A DNA stretch of 64,000 nt from Rotaria sordida (taxonomy: Eukaryota > Rotifera > Eurotatoria > Philodinida > Philodinidae). Location: positions 1 through 64,000 of the forward strand of contig CAJNOL010000220.1 of assembly GCA_905250125.1 (NCBI GenBank), read 5' to 3'. A program made the position numbers and the translations under genes. This document shows positions 1 to 11,798 of the stretch, in pieces. The notes beneath the pieces are model-generated. The model was given only the letters and a program-made list of their open reading frames with translations, was not told where the DNA came from and did not search any database. Numbering within the stretch: position 1 is the stretch's first letter; each line of letters begins with the position of its first letter.

Positions 1-729
1 AACAAATAAGCTTTGTCAGATACTATTTTCTTCATAGACAATTTATTGATATAAAAAAAAAATCAATGATAGAGAAGAAATTGACAATCCAAAGAATTTG
101 AAATATTTTACACATACTAGTCGAAGTGTAAGCTTTGCGTATGTTAAGTTTCAAGTCAGAATTTGATAATAAAATTTTATTAATAATGTGAAATCTTATT
201 GAAGAGCGCAGCGGAATCAAGATTCTATGAGCTTGAATCTTATGAAAGTGTATTCAGTAGAAATTTAATAGCTCGGTTGATACGCAACAAGGACACGAAC
301 CCTTTGGAAACTGTTCTAGTCTAGTGATTCCGTACTAATGGTCAATATTTTTTGTATTGCTGGCAAGAATGATTACTGTGAACATGACTTTTCAATTTCT
401 TCCATACAAATAAAAACTAAGATCTCTCCTCTATCACAAGAAAAAAAAAGAATAAACTAATTTGGTTAAAACACGATATAAATATTCAAATTCTTTTTTT
501 TTGATAGGTAACTTTTATGATATTCTGTACCCTGTTTTACTTATGGATTTTTTCTGATATTCAGTTAGAATAAAAATATTTGTATATTCCTTACATACAA
601 AAAAAACTGAATCCAGTTCACCATTACCTTAAAGAGTTCATTTTAGAAAGTTCCTCACTTTATCGAATGTAACAGTGAAGAATATGATCATATTATAAAT
701 ATATTGCAATGGCTGGCTCTATAGAACGG

Positions 730-1276
730 TCATCTCCTCTTATAAGGGAACGTTTTCAACTGATCAATCGCTTTTGAATTCGGACTCAGTGCATAAGACA
801 GACAACAATGAGATATGAAAAACCTCAAAAGAATAAGTTCACTTAGATGTTCTCTTCAGATTTATAGATATTTTATTAGAATTTTAATCGATCTAAGATT
901 TTGCCTATAAACAAGTCTATTTGTTAGTAGAATATCCTGAAAATTTCAGCTGAAAAGAAAATTTCTTTCTAGAGATATTAATATCTCGGGAAGGAAATAT
1001 TCTTTTGAACTGACATTTTCAGAACATTCCACTAACAAATAGACTTGTTTGTGAGTAAAACCTCAGATCGAAATTTCGCCATTCGATTTGTTGGTATATA
1101 CTAAGTCAGAGGCTAAAATTCTAATAAAATGTCTATAACTCTGGACAGTAGGCCTAAGGGAACTTATCGTTTTGAGGTTTTTCATATCTCATTGGTGTCT
1201 ACCTTATGCACTCAGTCCGAATTAAAAATCGATTAATCGGTTGAAAGCACTCCTTCGTTAGTATGAAGGTGGTATC
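730..1276. repeat. Long imperfect inverted repeat (foldback element)
   Basis: The left arm (about 730-960) reads as the imperfect reverse complement of the right arm (about 1010-1276). Matching blocks include GATATGAAAAACCTCAAAA (left) with its complement near 1175-1193, and AACAAGTCTATTTGTTAGT near 911-929 with its complement near 1030-1048. The centre is a short, itself self-complementary stretch (about 950-1020). There is no open reading frame. The shape is that of a MITE or foldback element; I could not identify clear target-site duplications. Confidence 0.8.
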
Positions 1277-1516
1277 ATTATAATAGACTCATCATGTGTC
1301 CGAAGCACGAAATACAAATCAGTAGTAAATCTAATACTCAATAATTAAAATAAGTCAGTATGTTTTGAGAGTATACATTAAGAACAATTGTCTTCCTTCT
1401 TTTCTAAACTTCATTTTACAAGAGAATACTATGTCAGATAAACGTCAAACGGTAAATTTTGTTTTAATTATATCCACTCAAAATCTAATATTGTTTTCAA
1501 TTAAATAAAAATTTAC

Positions 1517-3305
1517 TTTAAGTTGTAATTTTTCTATTGTCATATTCGCACTTGATAATTCATCTTTTGCATGACGAAATTGAGTTTCAGCACGTTTTAA
1601 ATCTCTTAATAATCTTTCTTTTTGTTTTTGTATTTTTGCATGTTGTTCACGAATTTGTTTACCCATTTGTATTGTACTTTTTACAGCTTCCGTAGATTGA
1701 CGTCTGTACAAAAAAAAAAAAAAAAAACATGAAATTTTTTTTTTTAATAATATATTTGAAAAAAAGAAATATTTTTTTTTAAATTTTACTCGTCTATTTG
1801 TCCTTTGGCTAATTTAGCTTCTTCAAATGCAATTAAATTTAAAACATTTTTTATTTCTTCATTTAATTTATCATTTTGTTGATTTTGTTGATCATTTAAT
1901 CTTATTTCTTTTGTTGATAAAGATTTCATTTTTTCAATATCATCTCGAAGTTGTTGAATAGAATTCATTTGTTCTTTTAATTGTACATCCATATCTTCAA
2001 TTTCTTGTTCAGTTTGACTAAAAGAAAAAATAAACAATAATTAATTAATATCTTTTTTTTTTTTATTCAATTAATATTTAAAAAGCAGCGAATCAGCAAA
2101 TTTATACAGACGCTTAAGTTTTAATTAAAAATCTTCTAAAATCTGTAGGAATAGATAATTTTTTTCTAAATAATTTTCATATTTAAAACAAAAGAAAAAT
2201 AATAAAAATCTTACTCTCGTTGAAGTGAAAGACTATCAGTTTGTTTAATTAATTCAGCTGGTCGTAATGTTACTTGAATATATTCCGACTTGAAATAAAA
2301 AGAAATAACTAATAGAAAAATAAAATGAAATGAAAAGAAATTTACTTCAAGCGTTTCAATTGTATGTTTAAGTTCATCATATTGTTTTGTTGTAATAGTA
2401 AATCTTTTTCTTTTATCTCCTAATAAAATATTTTGATCATTAATTTCAGATTTTTTTTGTCCAATTTGTCGTTTTAATTCATCACATTCTTTACGTAAAT
2501 TTTTAAGTTTTTCATCAATATCATGTTGATTTGGTATTCGAGCTTTTTCCTTTTCTAAAGCACGTTTATCTTCTTCCAAACTAGAGAATTAAAAATAAGT
2601 TTAAGTTTTTTTTTTTTTTTGTTAAATAATATTTACGCTTTTATTTTATATTCAAGATCAAATAAACGTTCATTAGTACATGCTAAATCATTACTATATT
2701 TAAGTAAATCTTTTCGTCGTTGTTGAACTTCAGTTGTAATTTTATCTGGAAATGATTCACCTTCTTCTAATATACGTTTTTGTTTTTCAATTTGAGCTAA
2801 ATATGTATGTTCTTCTTGTCGTAATCGAGCTTCAGCTTGACGTGATCTAAATTAAATAAACGACAAAAAAAAAACAAATTGATAGATCTTTTGTTTTTAT
2901 TTTACTGTGTTAAAGCATTTTGTAAATCAATATATTTCGATTTAAGTAATGCCATTTGTGTGCCAGTCAGAACTCCTTCTTTAAATAACTTTAAAGATAG
3001 AAAATGATAAAAATAAAGATATTTTAGTTTTTATTTTATACTTCTTCAAGTGTACGAAAAGCAGGTGTACCAGATTGATGTCTTTCTTGTTCATCAACAT
3101 CAATTTCATTGGGTGGTTGAGCTTCAATTGGTTCGATATCTTCATATTCTCCTAATTGTTGTTGATTTGATACTTCAACATCTGCATCATCTGTAACAAA
3201 AGCATTTTGTTGTTGAACATCTAAATTTTCTTCAACTTGTTGATCTAAATCTTGATCTTGTTCATCTTGAGAAAGATCTTCATCTTCATCACTATGATTA
3301 CTCAT
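1517..3305 (-). CDS. CCDC146: CCDC146-like coiled-coil protein, 5' part only (7 exons)
   Basis: Exons (minus strand): 3305-3042, 2988-2906, 2846-2637, 2580-2346, 2288-2215, 2017-1790, 1703-1517, all joining in frame to give about 427 residues. An acidic, low-complexity N-terminus (about 75 aa) precedes TPAFRTLEE, then GTQMALLKSKY and FPDKITTEVQQRRKDLLKYS. This matches the order and spacing of human CCDC146 (TPAF..LHEL, GTRMAALKAKY, FPEAFSTEVSKMREQLLKY), followed by continuous coiled coil. CCDC146/MBO2 proteins are about 950 aa and belong to centriole, flagellum and axoneme structures. The last exon ends in a consensus donor (gtaaat) at 1516, but no further coiled-coil exon is visible down to base 1, so more than half the protein is missing from the window: either a long intron or a truncated gene. 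A pyrimidine-rich acceptor-like site lies about 20 bases before the ATG. Confidence 0.85.
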
Positions 3306-4932
3306 TTTGATAGAATTAAGCTAAATGAGAAACAAAAAATAGATATATAGATAGATTATAATCGATTTATAAATATCAATGAATGTTTAGTTGAAGTACG
3401 TCATAAAATGCAACGACCATTTTATATGTTTGTTGATATGGAAACACACCAGATATAAAAATTATTGAATACTGACTAAGAAAAAAATAATCAATGTTTT
3501 TTTGTTTTAATAAAGATTAAAATATCAATAAAAATTAAGGTTTAGTTTGAAAAAGATTTCATAAGATATAGAATGATGTCGCTAATAGTTAGTGCAACGT
3601 TCTAAAAAATAGAATATTTACTTTTCTCAGATTGCATGTTAGAATTCGTTCAGGATTTATCGTGAATAAAATATGATTTTTTTTTCTTGTTTACATGATA
3701 AACATAGTAATAAAAAAAGTACATAAGTCGGTTTATTTTTTGTCAAATTATTAGAGTTGAGATCAGAGTTCTCAATGGATTGGGTCGAACTTTTTTGGGA
3801 TAGAAAATCATGGACTAGACCGAAGAAATTTTCAAAAGATGTTGCACATTTTCACTAAATCATTTTTTCAAAAATCCCCATGTAAATATTCCAATTTGCC
3901 AAAAAATATTTCTGCAATGAACAGCAAATATATAAAATCAAAAGATAATATTATCGTCACCTTAACAAAACTTTCTTTATATTTAAGAGGATGACCTTGT
4001 CTAACTCTGTCCTCATTTATCAACAAATACGACATTATCGTCCATTACTTGTCTAATTCTAAATGCTATTCTTCTTGTCAATCATCAATTTTTGTTTATA
4101 CTTTTCCTTCAATTACCAATGCTAGTTCATCATATTCCGTATACAAAACAGTATACATCTAAACAGATGAAATTTCTTTTAAAATAGCAACAATCACAAC
4201 ATGTGTTGTTATTAAAAATGAAAAAGCAAACACATACTTATTTTAAATAATTTTTCATATTTCAAGTAAAAAAATCAGCAAATACTGATGAATTCCAGAG
4301 AAATGACAACCTTGCAAGTTGTCATATATGTTACCGAACATTTGTTTATACATCAACTACTGGTACGTGAAATATGCTTGGACATTCGTATGTTAGAAAT
4401 TTATTCAATGCAATCAGATGAGTAATTCATAGTTGGATCGAGCCAAAGGTCGATAACCCATAGCCTGGTTTTCTTCGGCTCAGCCCAGCCTATTGAGACC
4501 TCTGATTAGGATTGATTCGTGTTGTTCTTTGTTTTTTGTTAAATCAAACCAATCTCAGTTATACAAATTATCGGACAGTGTCCGTCTGAATTAAAAATCT
4601 TCATCTTACATAAGATTTCATTAAGAATATAAAGATTAATAAAATAATTTTATCTAACTAATAGAAAAATGAATAAAACAGTTGCTATTTAATAGGTTCT
4701 ATACTAATTAGTTTACAGAAACTTAAGGAAATAATTGAACATTCAACGTTTTTTAAGAATAATTATTTTATTTAAGTGAAATTTCAAATCTTATCATTTG
4801 ATTAGTTACTATTTTCCTTTGGCTAGATTTTTTAAAATTAAAAAGTTAATTTATTATCATAAGGTAAATAAGTTACAATATGAGGAAAAAAAAGGACAAT
4901 AGTCAGTTTAATAAAAAAAGAAAAAAAAAATT
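3306..4932. other. Intergenic, no supported gene
   Basis: This is spacer between two minus-strand genes. A short plus-strand stretch near 3387-3455 reads in one frame as ECLVEVRHKMQRPFYMFVD and then meets a stop; it looks coding-like but is isolated. The rest is AT-rich without codon structure. Confidence 0.5.
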
Positions 4933-6864
4933 TCAAAAGTCTGATTGTCCATATGTTGAATACTCAATTTGTGCAGGATTTGTATCTTCATCAGTAAATT
5001 CCAAATGACGAAAAGCTTCCGGTGATACAAAAGATGTTTCATCAACACCTTCCGGTTCATCATAATTACCTTGTTTTCTTTCTCCACCTTTAAATTCAAG
5101 ATGACGAAATGCATCTGGTTGAACATAAGATTTTGTATCAATTGATGGACCAACTGATGAATGTACAGAAGTATGAGATGTATCATCACTCATACCTTCA
5201 AGATATTTAAATGCTTGTGGATTAACAAATGATCGTTCATCTACACCACCTTCTGCTTTATCATTTGGTAGATTTCTTGATTTACGTTCAAGATGAGCAA
5301 GAGCATTTGGATTTCGTTCAAGTATAAAACTTCGTGTATCAATTTCTGGTTCACATATATCACTTTTCTTTTCTGGTCGACGATCAATATATTGAAAAGC
5401 TTGTGGATTAACATAAGAACGTTCATCAACATCAGGACCTTCATCAACACGACGTTTTGGTTCTGGTCGTTCAATCCATTTAAATGCTTGAGGATCAACA
5501 ATAGGTCGATAATCAATAGTTGATTGAATTGGTTCAGATTTAGGTTGTTCTTTTTTTTCAATCCATTTAAATGCTTGTGGATCAACAATAGGTCGATAAT
5601 CAATAGTTGATTCAGTTAGTTCAGATTTAGGTGGTTCTTTTTTTTCAATCCATTTAAATGCTTGTGGATTAACCATTGATGTTGTATCAACACCTGATTC
5701 AACATTACGACGAGGTGGAGGACCACGTTGTTCCAAATAACGAAAAGCATCTGGATTAACAATTGGTTGATTATCAATACCACTTTCATCTTTATCTTTT
5801 GGTAAATTTTCTCGTCGTTTTTCTAAATATTTAAATGCATCAGGATTGATTATTGGTCGTGTATCAATTGATGGTTCACTTGAAATATTTGATGGTTTAT
5901 GTTGACGTCGTGCTTCCAAATCTCTTTAGTAAATTTTCTAAAATATAATTTCTATATTATGAATAATGAAAACCTACTTTATTGCATCAAGATTAGTTAT
6001 TGGTCTATCATCGATTCCACTCATAACACCTTGACCTTGTTGTTCATTATCTTTATTCTTATTTGTCTTAGCTTCGATATAACGAAAAGCATTTGCATCT
6101 ACAATTGGTCTTTCATCAATACCTGCACCTGCTCCATCATCACCACGTAATCGATTATTTTTTTCAATTTGTTGCTGTCGACGTTTTTCCAATTGTGTAA
6201 CAGCATCAAGATTAATAATTGGTCGTGTATCAACTCCACCTTCACTTGATGCTGGTTTCTTTTGAACTTTTTTATCACTTATATTTAAATATTGAAATGC
6301 ACGTGGATCAATTATTGGTGCATCATCAATTTCTCCGCGTGTTTCTTTTTTAGCAAAAAGACTTTCTCTACCAAATGTAGCATATTGAGATAGTGATGGT
6401 GGTGCTGGATTTACTTTTAATGCTGGATTAATATTACGTGATGGTGTACCAGGATTTTTATTATGATACATGCCTGTTGTTTGAGCTTGTACAGCACGAG
6501 CATTGCCATAACCAAAATTTGAATTTTTTAATTCAATATATTGTGGTTGATTATATTGTGTAGTTGGCACAGGATTTATTGAACGTCGTTCAACATAAAG
6601 AGATGATGGTATTGAATAGTTTTGAGTATTTGGAGTAGTATAAAGTTGTGTTCGATAGGCTGGTAGAGTTAATGCAGGATTTGATGCACGTCGTTCACCT
6701 TGATAAGTTTGTGGATTTGAAGTACGTCGTTCATCTTGATGAGTTTGTGGACTTGAATAACCTTGATTTATTTGATTGTTTCCATAGTTCATAGATTGAC
6801 TATTAGATCTTGTTGACCCTTGTGGATATTGGTAACTACCAGCACCAGTATACGTTGACGACAT
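4933..6864 (-). CDS. Tandem-motif protein with 14 copies of an ID-RP-V-P-AF-YLE repeat
   Basis: Two exons, 6864-5978 and 5923-4933, with a 54-bp intron; the junction splits the fourth repeat and keeps the frame. The product is about 625 aa. Residues 1 to about 170 are Ser/Gln/Tyr/Asn-rich and disordered-looking (start MSSTYTGAGSYQYPQ). The rest is 14 copies, every 28-40 residues, of a core close to [IV]D-x-R-[PS]-[IFY]-[VI]-[ND]-P-x-A-F-[KR]-[YWH]-[IL]-E, separated by charged linkers. Copies 3-5 of the second exon (VDPQAFKWIEKKE type) are nearly identical, suggesting recent internal duplication. One copy is altered by an insertion (FILERNPNALAHLE). No signal peptide or membrane segment is visible. 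I do not recognise the family. Regularly spaced short motifs in a disordered chain suggest a multivalent scaffold or cytoskeletal binder, but that is inference. Confidence 0.85.
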
Positions 6865-8597
6865 TGTTTTAATGTGTATAGTAATGGGAATAGACAAAAA
6901 ACAACAGAACAGCCATGCAGATCTAAAGAAGAAAATTATCGATGTATCATTCTGTCTTTTTCCCTCTCTCTCTGTATATATATATATATCAACGTTTTTC
7001 TCTTTTCTCTTCTGTAGGTTGCCGATGTATATATGTATGGCAGTACGCGTCAAATTAGGCTTTCTGAATAAGCTAAAAAGGAATCGAACAACTGCTTAGC
7101 TGATCTGTATTTGTTGATGCAATGTTTTGGCTCTAAAAGAATATTATAGGAAATAGAAGTTGCGCATTTACTTTCTTGCTGCGATATGAAAGGATCATTC
7201 TGTCGTATTCTAGTTAGGGAAGACATTCGATCAAGATTGTTTTTGTTGTTGTTATTGATTATATACCAAGGAGAATAGCTAAAACTTTTTTTGCCTAATG
7301 GCAAGTACCATGAAATATTATTCTTGTCTGGCATTAAAACGATTTAGTGTACATCAAGAATATCTAAAGTGTTTATCGTCTAGTGTGAAATTTCATTCAT
7401 TATACGTTTTGTTTAATAATCTTGAAATCACCCTAGATAATTATCTAGACAAAAATAAACAATATCTTTTAACTGATCGAAACATACGAATCACGTAATA
7501 CTATGAATAATGCTCAAGGATACTAACGCAAAAAAAATCTATGGTTTTCCAAAAATGAAGTATTACGTGTTTATTGTTAGACTTTTATTGACTGAGACAA
7601 TATATATATATATATATATACATGATATAGATTGTATTGATGTTAGCTATTTTATACACATAAACTTTAAAAACAGACAAATATGTAATGTTTGATTTCT
7701 GACAATACAATAAATGCAGACTCAATCATTTAATATTTATACGATGATAATGTCCTATATAATAGCAAATTATAAGTAAAAAAAAATATTGCTATTAAAC
7801 AACAACGAGTTAACTAGATGACCTGTTCTGACAGAATCAATTATATTATAAATATATTTATCTAAATAAAGAATTTCACTGGAATCGGTATTGTTGTAAA
7901 AATATATCTCTATAGAGATAAGATAAGGCACGAACAAAGAATAATCCTATGATATATATATATGAATAACCTTTGCAACATTAGTTGAATATAATTTTCT
8001 TTTCTAAGATAAATGGTTTATTTAATTATATAATTCTTTTTTTTCTAAAAATACTTATTACGACAATAATTTTTGTTCTATTTTTTTCCGGATATTCAGT
8101 ACTTTTTTTTCTGTTAAAAAACATCGATTTAAACATTTTCAACAAACATATGTAAATACTTTTCAAGTTACTTCGTATGACTTTTTTTTTTATTATAGAT
8201 GTAATACGTATTGAACTTGATATTATCTTGCTGTCGTTTTCATTATTTATCGTTTCTTATCTACATATACAAATGAATTTTCGCTTTTATAAAAAGTGTC
8301 TATAGTAACAGAATGACAAAAGTGAATTGCAGCGACTCAGTGATTGAATACTTGATTGCTATTTGCCGAAACCAAAATACTAATATGATGTTCGTGAAGA
8401 TAGCATGAATCATTAGTTGACTATCATTCTTTTATGATAAGTAATCTATTTCGATCATAGAATTTTTTTACGCCCAAAACAAAAACACAGCTTATTAAGA
8501 TAAAAGTTTAATCCTATTTTATATATTTAAATATCAAGTTCTTAATTTTTTTTTCTTCTTATTTTACTAAATATTTATTGTTTTCAGCAAATATATT
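6865..8597. other. Intergenic between divergent genes
   Basis: This region lies between the tandem-motif gene (-) and the phytase gene (+), so both promoters probably lie here. No convincing coding sequence is visible; open frames such as 7298-7498 have no codon structure. A (TA)n run lies at about 7602-7622. A pyrimidine-rich stretch ending in TTTTCAG at about 8581-8587 sits 10 bases before the phytase ATG and looks like a splice acceptor. Confidence 0.5.
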
Positions 8598-9683
8598 ATG
8601 TTCTTTCTTCTAACATTATTATTATTTTTCTTCTATACTTATATTTGTATCGGTCAAAATTTAAATAATAATCAATTAATACCATTTATTCACGAAACTA
8701 TTGCAACTCAACCTGTTCGAACAGATCCTGATGATCCAGCTATATGGATTCATCCAACTCAACCTGAATTAAGTCTTATTATTGCTACAGATAAAATAGC
8801 TAGAATAGGTGGTTTATATATTTTTGATCTTGATGGTAAAATTCTTCAACATATTGAAAATATTGATCGACCAAATAATGTTGATGTTGAATATGGTTTT
8901 AAAATAAATGAAACTTATTCTATTGATTTAGTTGTTCTTACAGAACGTTTACAAGAACGTTTACGTATTTTTTCAATTAATATTAATCAACGTCAATTAT
9001 ATGAATTAACTGGACAAAATACAAATGTATTTATCGATAGTTCTGATAATCATGCAGCTCCTATGGGTCTTGGATTATATAAACGAATAGATGATGGAAA
9101 AATTTATGCTATTATTAGTCGAAAATCAGGTCCTAATCATAATTATCTTGGTCAATATGAATTAATTTGGAATGAACAATTAATTGATTTAAAATTTATT
9201 CGTTATTTTGGTGATTTTCAAGGTGAAGAAATTGAATCAATTGTTGTTGATGATCAACTTGGATTTGTTTATTATTCAGATGAATCTTATGGTATTCGAA
9301 AATATAATGTTGATCCACAAACAAATCAAACTGAACAAATTAGTTTTATAAATACAACTAATTTATGGCAAGGTGATTCCGAAGGACTTGCTTTATATAC
9401 AACATCTGATACAAATGGATATTTAATAATAACTGATCAAATAATAAATGGATCAATATTTCATATATATGAACGTCAAGGAACAAATTCTTATATAAAA
9501 TCAATAAAAACACGTGCTGATAAAACAGATGGTATAGAAGTAACAAGTAGTTCATTAAATAAAAATTTTCCTCATGGTTTATTAATTGTAATGAATACAA
9601 TTGAGAAAAATTTTCTTCTATATGATTGGCGTAATATTGAAAATGAATTAATAATTGTTCAAAATAATGTTCGTTTTAGATAA
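8598..9683 (+). CDS. Secreted beta-propeller phytase (3-phytase)
   Basis: A single uninterrupted exon encodes 361 aa. Residues 1-19 form a hydrophobic signal peptide ending near CIGQ. Beta-propeller phytase hallmarks occur in order: DDPAIWIHP (45-53), NNVDVEYGF (93-101), a GLYIFDLDGK blade (72-81), a YAIISRKSG blade (170-178), the acidic GEEIESIVVDDQLG (209-222) followed by VYYSDESYGIRKY, GDSEGLALY (259-267), GYLIITDQ (274-281), YERQGTNSYI (291-300), TDGIEV (310-315) and FPHGLLI (324-330). These parallel Bacillus PhyC (DDPAIW, NNVD, EGMAADDEYG, IEGLTIY, YERQGQNKY, TDGI, PFGLF). The family uses calcium to hydrolyse phytate and is mainly bacterial. Absence of introns in an intron-dense neighbourhood suggests horizontal acquisition; codon use has become AT-rich like its neighbours. 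The acceptor-like site just upstream implies a spliced or trans-spliced leader. Confidence 0.9.
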   Translation: MFFLLTLLLFFFYTYICIGQNLNNNQLIPFIHETIATQPVRTDPDDPAIWIHPTQPELSLIIATDKIARIGGLYIFDLDGKILQHIENIDRPNNVDVEYGFKINETYSIDLVVLTERLQERLRIFSININQRQLYELTGQNTNVFIDSSDNHAAPMGLGLYKRIDDGKIYAIISRKSGPNHNYLGQYELIWNEQLIDLKFIRYFGDFQGEEIESIVVDDQLGFVYYSDESYGIRKYNVDPQTNQTEQISFINTTNLWQGDSEGLALYTTSDTNGYLIITDQIINGSIFHIYERQGTNSYIKSIKTRADKTDGIEVTSSSLNKNFPHGLLIVMNTIEKNFLLYDWRNIENELIIVQNNVRFR

Positions 9684-9704
9684 TTAAATTTTATTAATTT
9701 TATA

Positions 9705-10955
9705 TTAGAATTTTGTAGTATTCTCATCGGCATTTTCATTTGAATCATCTGCTTCTGGTTCTGGCTCTTCTTCTTCTTCATTTTCATATTCAACAAATGA
9801 TCGTGCTCTTGATTCTCTACGATCTATTTTCTCGAATGGTTTCTTTTTATCCTGTGATTGATTCACTTGTAAGCTTTTAACATTTGGCTTTTGTTGACGA
9901 GCAGCAATAAATGATAAACTCTAGAAGAAAATAAATCTATGAAATAATTAGAATATAAATAAAAATTTACATTTCGACCTTCATCATATGCACGTTCAAT
10001 AAGTAATAATGCTTTTTTAATATCAATGTCGGCAAGACTATAAATTCCAGCTTGAATTAAATAATCACCTTCTGTAAGAATACCTATAAATGAATTAGTT
10101 TTTGTCGATTAAAGTATAAATTTTTTTTTTTTCTATTTCAAAAACAACAAAAAATATTCAACTATCAAAGAATATTTCGAACAAAGTTTAAACTTTTGAA
10201 AGAAATTTTTAATGACTATTTAAAAACGATCTGATCATGTTTCATATAAAGTTTTGTTTTTTAGCTTGAAAATTCTGAATTATGTTTTTTTTTTAATTTG
10301 AATTTACCATGCATATCGATCATTCCATTTGGTAGAATTTCATCAATAAAAACCCAAGGTTCACCTTCAATGTGACCAATGACAAGACCAATTTCTGCTT
10401 CCTAAATAAGTAAACATTCATATATATATATTGAAAAGAAAAAAAATACAACTATCAAACTTTTTGAATTTCAACTGGTATCAATTGATATTCAAAACCA
10501 TTCTCCTAGAATAAAGAAAAATATGAATACAAAACAAGACAACAAAATTTTAAGTCAAAAAAAAAAAAAGATTATCATTCACAGTGCGGATTGATTTTTT
10601 TGCATCCGATATATTATGATGTTCGATTACTAGACAAAAATAATATAATCTAAATATTCAAGGTCAACGAACAAAGAAATGGTTACATGATGTACGTTGT
10701 GCGGTTCCAGATTGAACAAGTGGAATAACTTGAGACTGACTAATAAAATTTTTAATAATATATTTAATAAATAAACAAAAGAGATAGAAATAGCATTCTT
10801 TACTTTTGCAATGGTTCGGTATGTACTTGTGACTGTGACAAAAAAAAAACAAATATGTGTATGAAGAGTTGAAAGATAATTGTACATACTTTTTTATGAG
10901 TAATTTTAGTTGGTGACTTATTACTTCTAGTTGGTGTCTGACTTCTTGTTGCCAT
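9705..10955 (-). CDS. Small PDZ-domain protein (8 short exons)
   Basis: Exons on the minus strand: 10955-10890, 10832-10804, 10739-10696, 10629-10583, 10505-10461, 10401-10308, 10083-9971, 9920-9705. Sizes are 66, 29, 44, 47, 45, 94, 113 and 216 nt; all phases agree, giving 217 aa. The N-terminus is basic and Ser/Thr-rich (MATRSQTPTRSNKSPTK). The centre reads EIGLVIGHIEGEPWVFIDEI, LPNGMIDMHG, ILTEGDYLIQAG and then a helix KKALLLIERA: the strand-loop-strand, 'GxLxxGDxLIxxxG' and alpha-B layout of a PDZ domain. The usual carboxylate-binding GLGF loop is replaced by IGLVI. The tail is acidic (EEEEEPEPEADD). The specific subfamily is not recognised. The gene is convergent with the phytase gene, with 21 bp between stop codons, so the transcripts probably overlap. 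Confidence 0.8.
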
Positions 10956-11262
10956 AAGATTTTTTTATTTTGATACTATTGTCTTCTTCTGCTTCTTCTT
11001 TGAAAGAATTACATAAGCTATTTGCACGATATCTTATCTATTCATCATTACTATCAGTATCACCTGACAAGTATTTACCTCTATATTCTTTTTTTTTTGC
11101 TTACGAAGGTTTCTTTTTATAACTATTTTGTTGATTTGACACATTTTATTAACTGTAAATTTAAAACTGTTGAATTTATTTATTACGAATTTTACTAAAA
11201 TATACACACGATTTTGAACTAAACAATTTTAATCAATTCACATTGTCTTCTATATTTCTTAA

Positions 11263-11798
11263 TCTTTTGAGTACAGAATTATTTTTTACAAAAAAACAAA
11301 AAAAACTAAAATTTTCGAAACATAAAATGAATATCTCGTGTAAATATTATGAAATATATTATTTAAAATAATGTTTCTTAATCGATTTAGCAAAGTCTTT
11401 GCTATTTCTCTAATATTTTTTTCAAAATGATTCAAATGAAAAGTTATGAAATCGCATCGGAATCGGTTCGAATTAGGGATGAGAATAGCCATCATTACTT
11501 TCAAAGATAATTGTCGCTTGAGTTTTTCGAAATGTAAACCGAGCCGCAGGTACTATACATCAATGGTAAAAAGACAAAATTTGACCAAGATTAAATAGTT
11601 TAACACGAAAAATATCAATATTTCGAGAAATGCGAATGACACTGACCTTAAAACGTAGATGATCTTGATCTGGCATATATTTTAAACGTGAATACTTATG
11701 CACTTCATTTCATTGAATAATCAACACATAATATGTGTAAAAACTTATCCGAGTGTAAAATCTCAAGATGCGAATCTGCGTCGCCTTTACTCCAAGAG
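11263..11798. mobile_element. Diverged TTAA-flanked non-autonomous DNA element (piggyBac-like MITE), copy B
   Basis: The element is bounded by TTAA at 11259-11262 and 11799-11802. The ends TCTTTTGAGTAC (left) and TACTCCAAGAG (right) form an imperfect terminal inverted repeat. The left end resembles TTAACCCTTTGAGTAC of the element at 42.6 kb, and the right end (GCGAATCTGCGTCGCC before TACTCCAAGAG) resembles GCGACTTTGTGTCGCC there. The length, 536 bp, is close to the 576 bp of the other copy. TTAA target duplication and ends starting with C/T-rich CCC are typical of piggyBac-type elements. No transposase is present. Confidence 0.65.

Noticed and set aside
1431-1452. Plus-strand ATG followed by MSDKRQT and a gtaaat donor, like a first exon
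   Set aside because: No downstream plus-strand exon is visible; the following 1.8 kb is the antisense of CCDC146. Probably chance.
3387-3455. Plus-strand coding-like stretch ECLVEVRHKMQRPFYMFVD
   Set aside because: Single short frame without splice sites or neighbouring exons; too short to call a gene.
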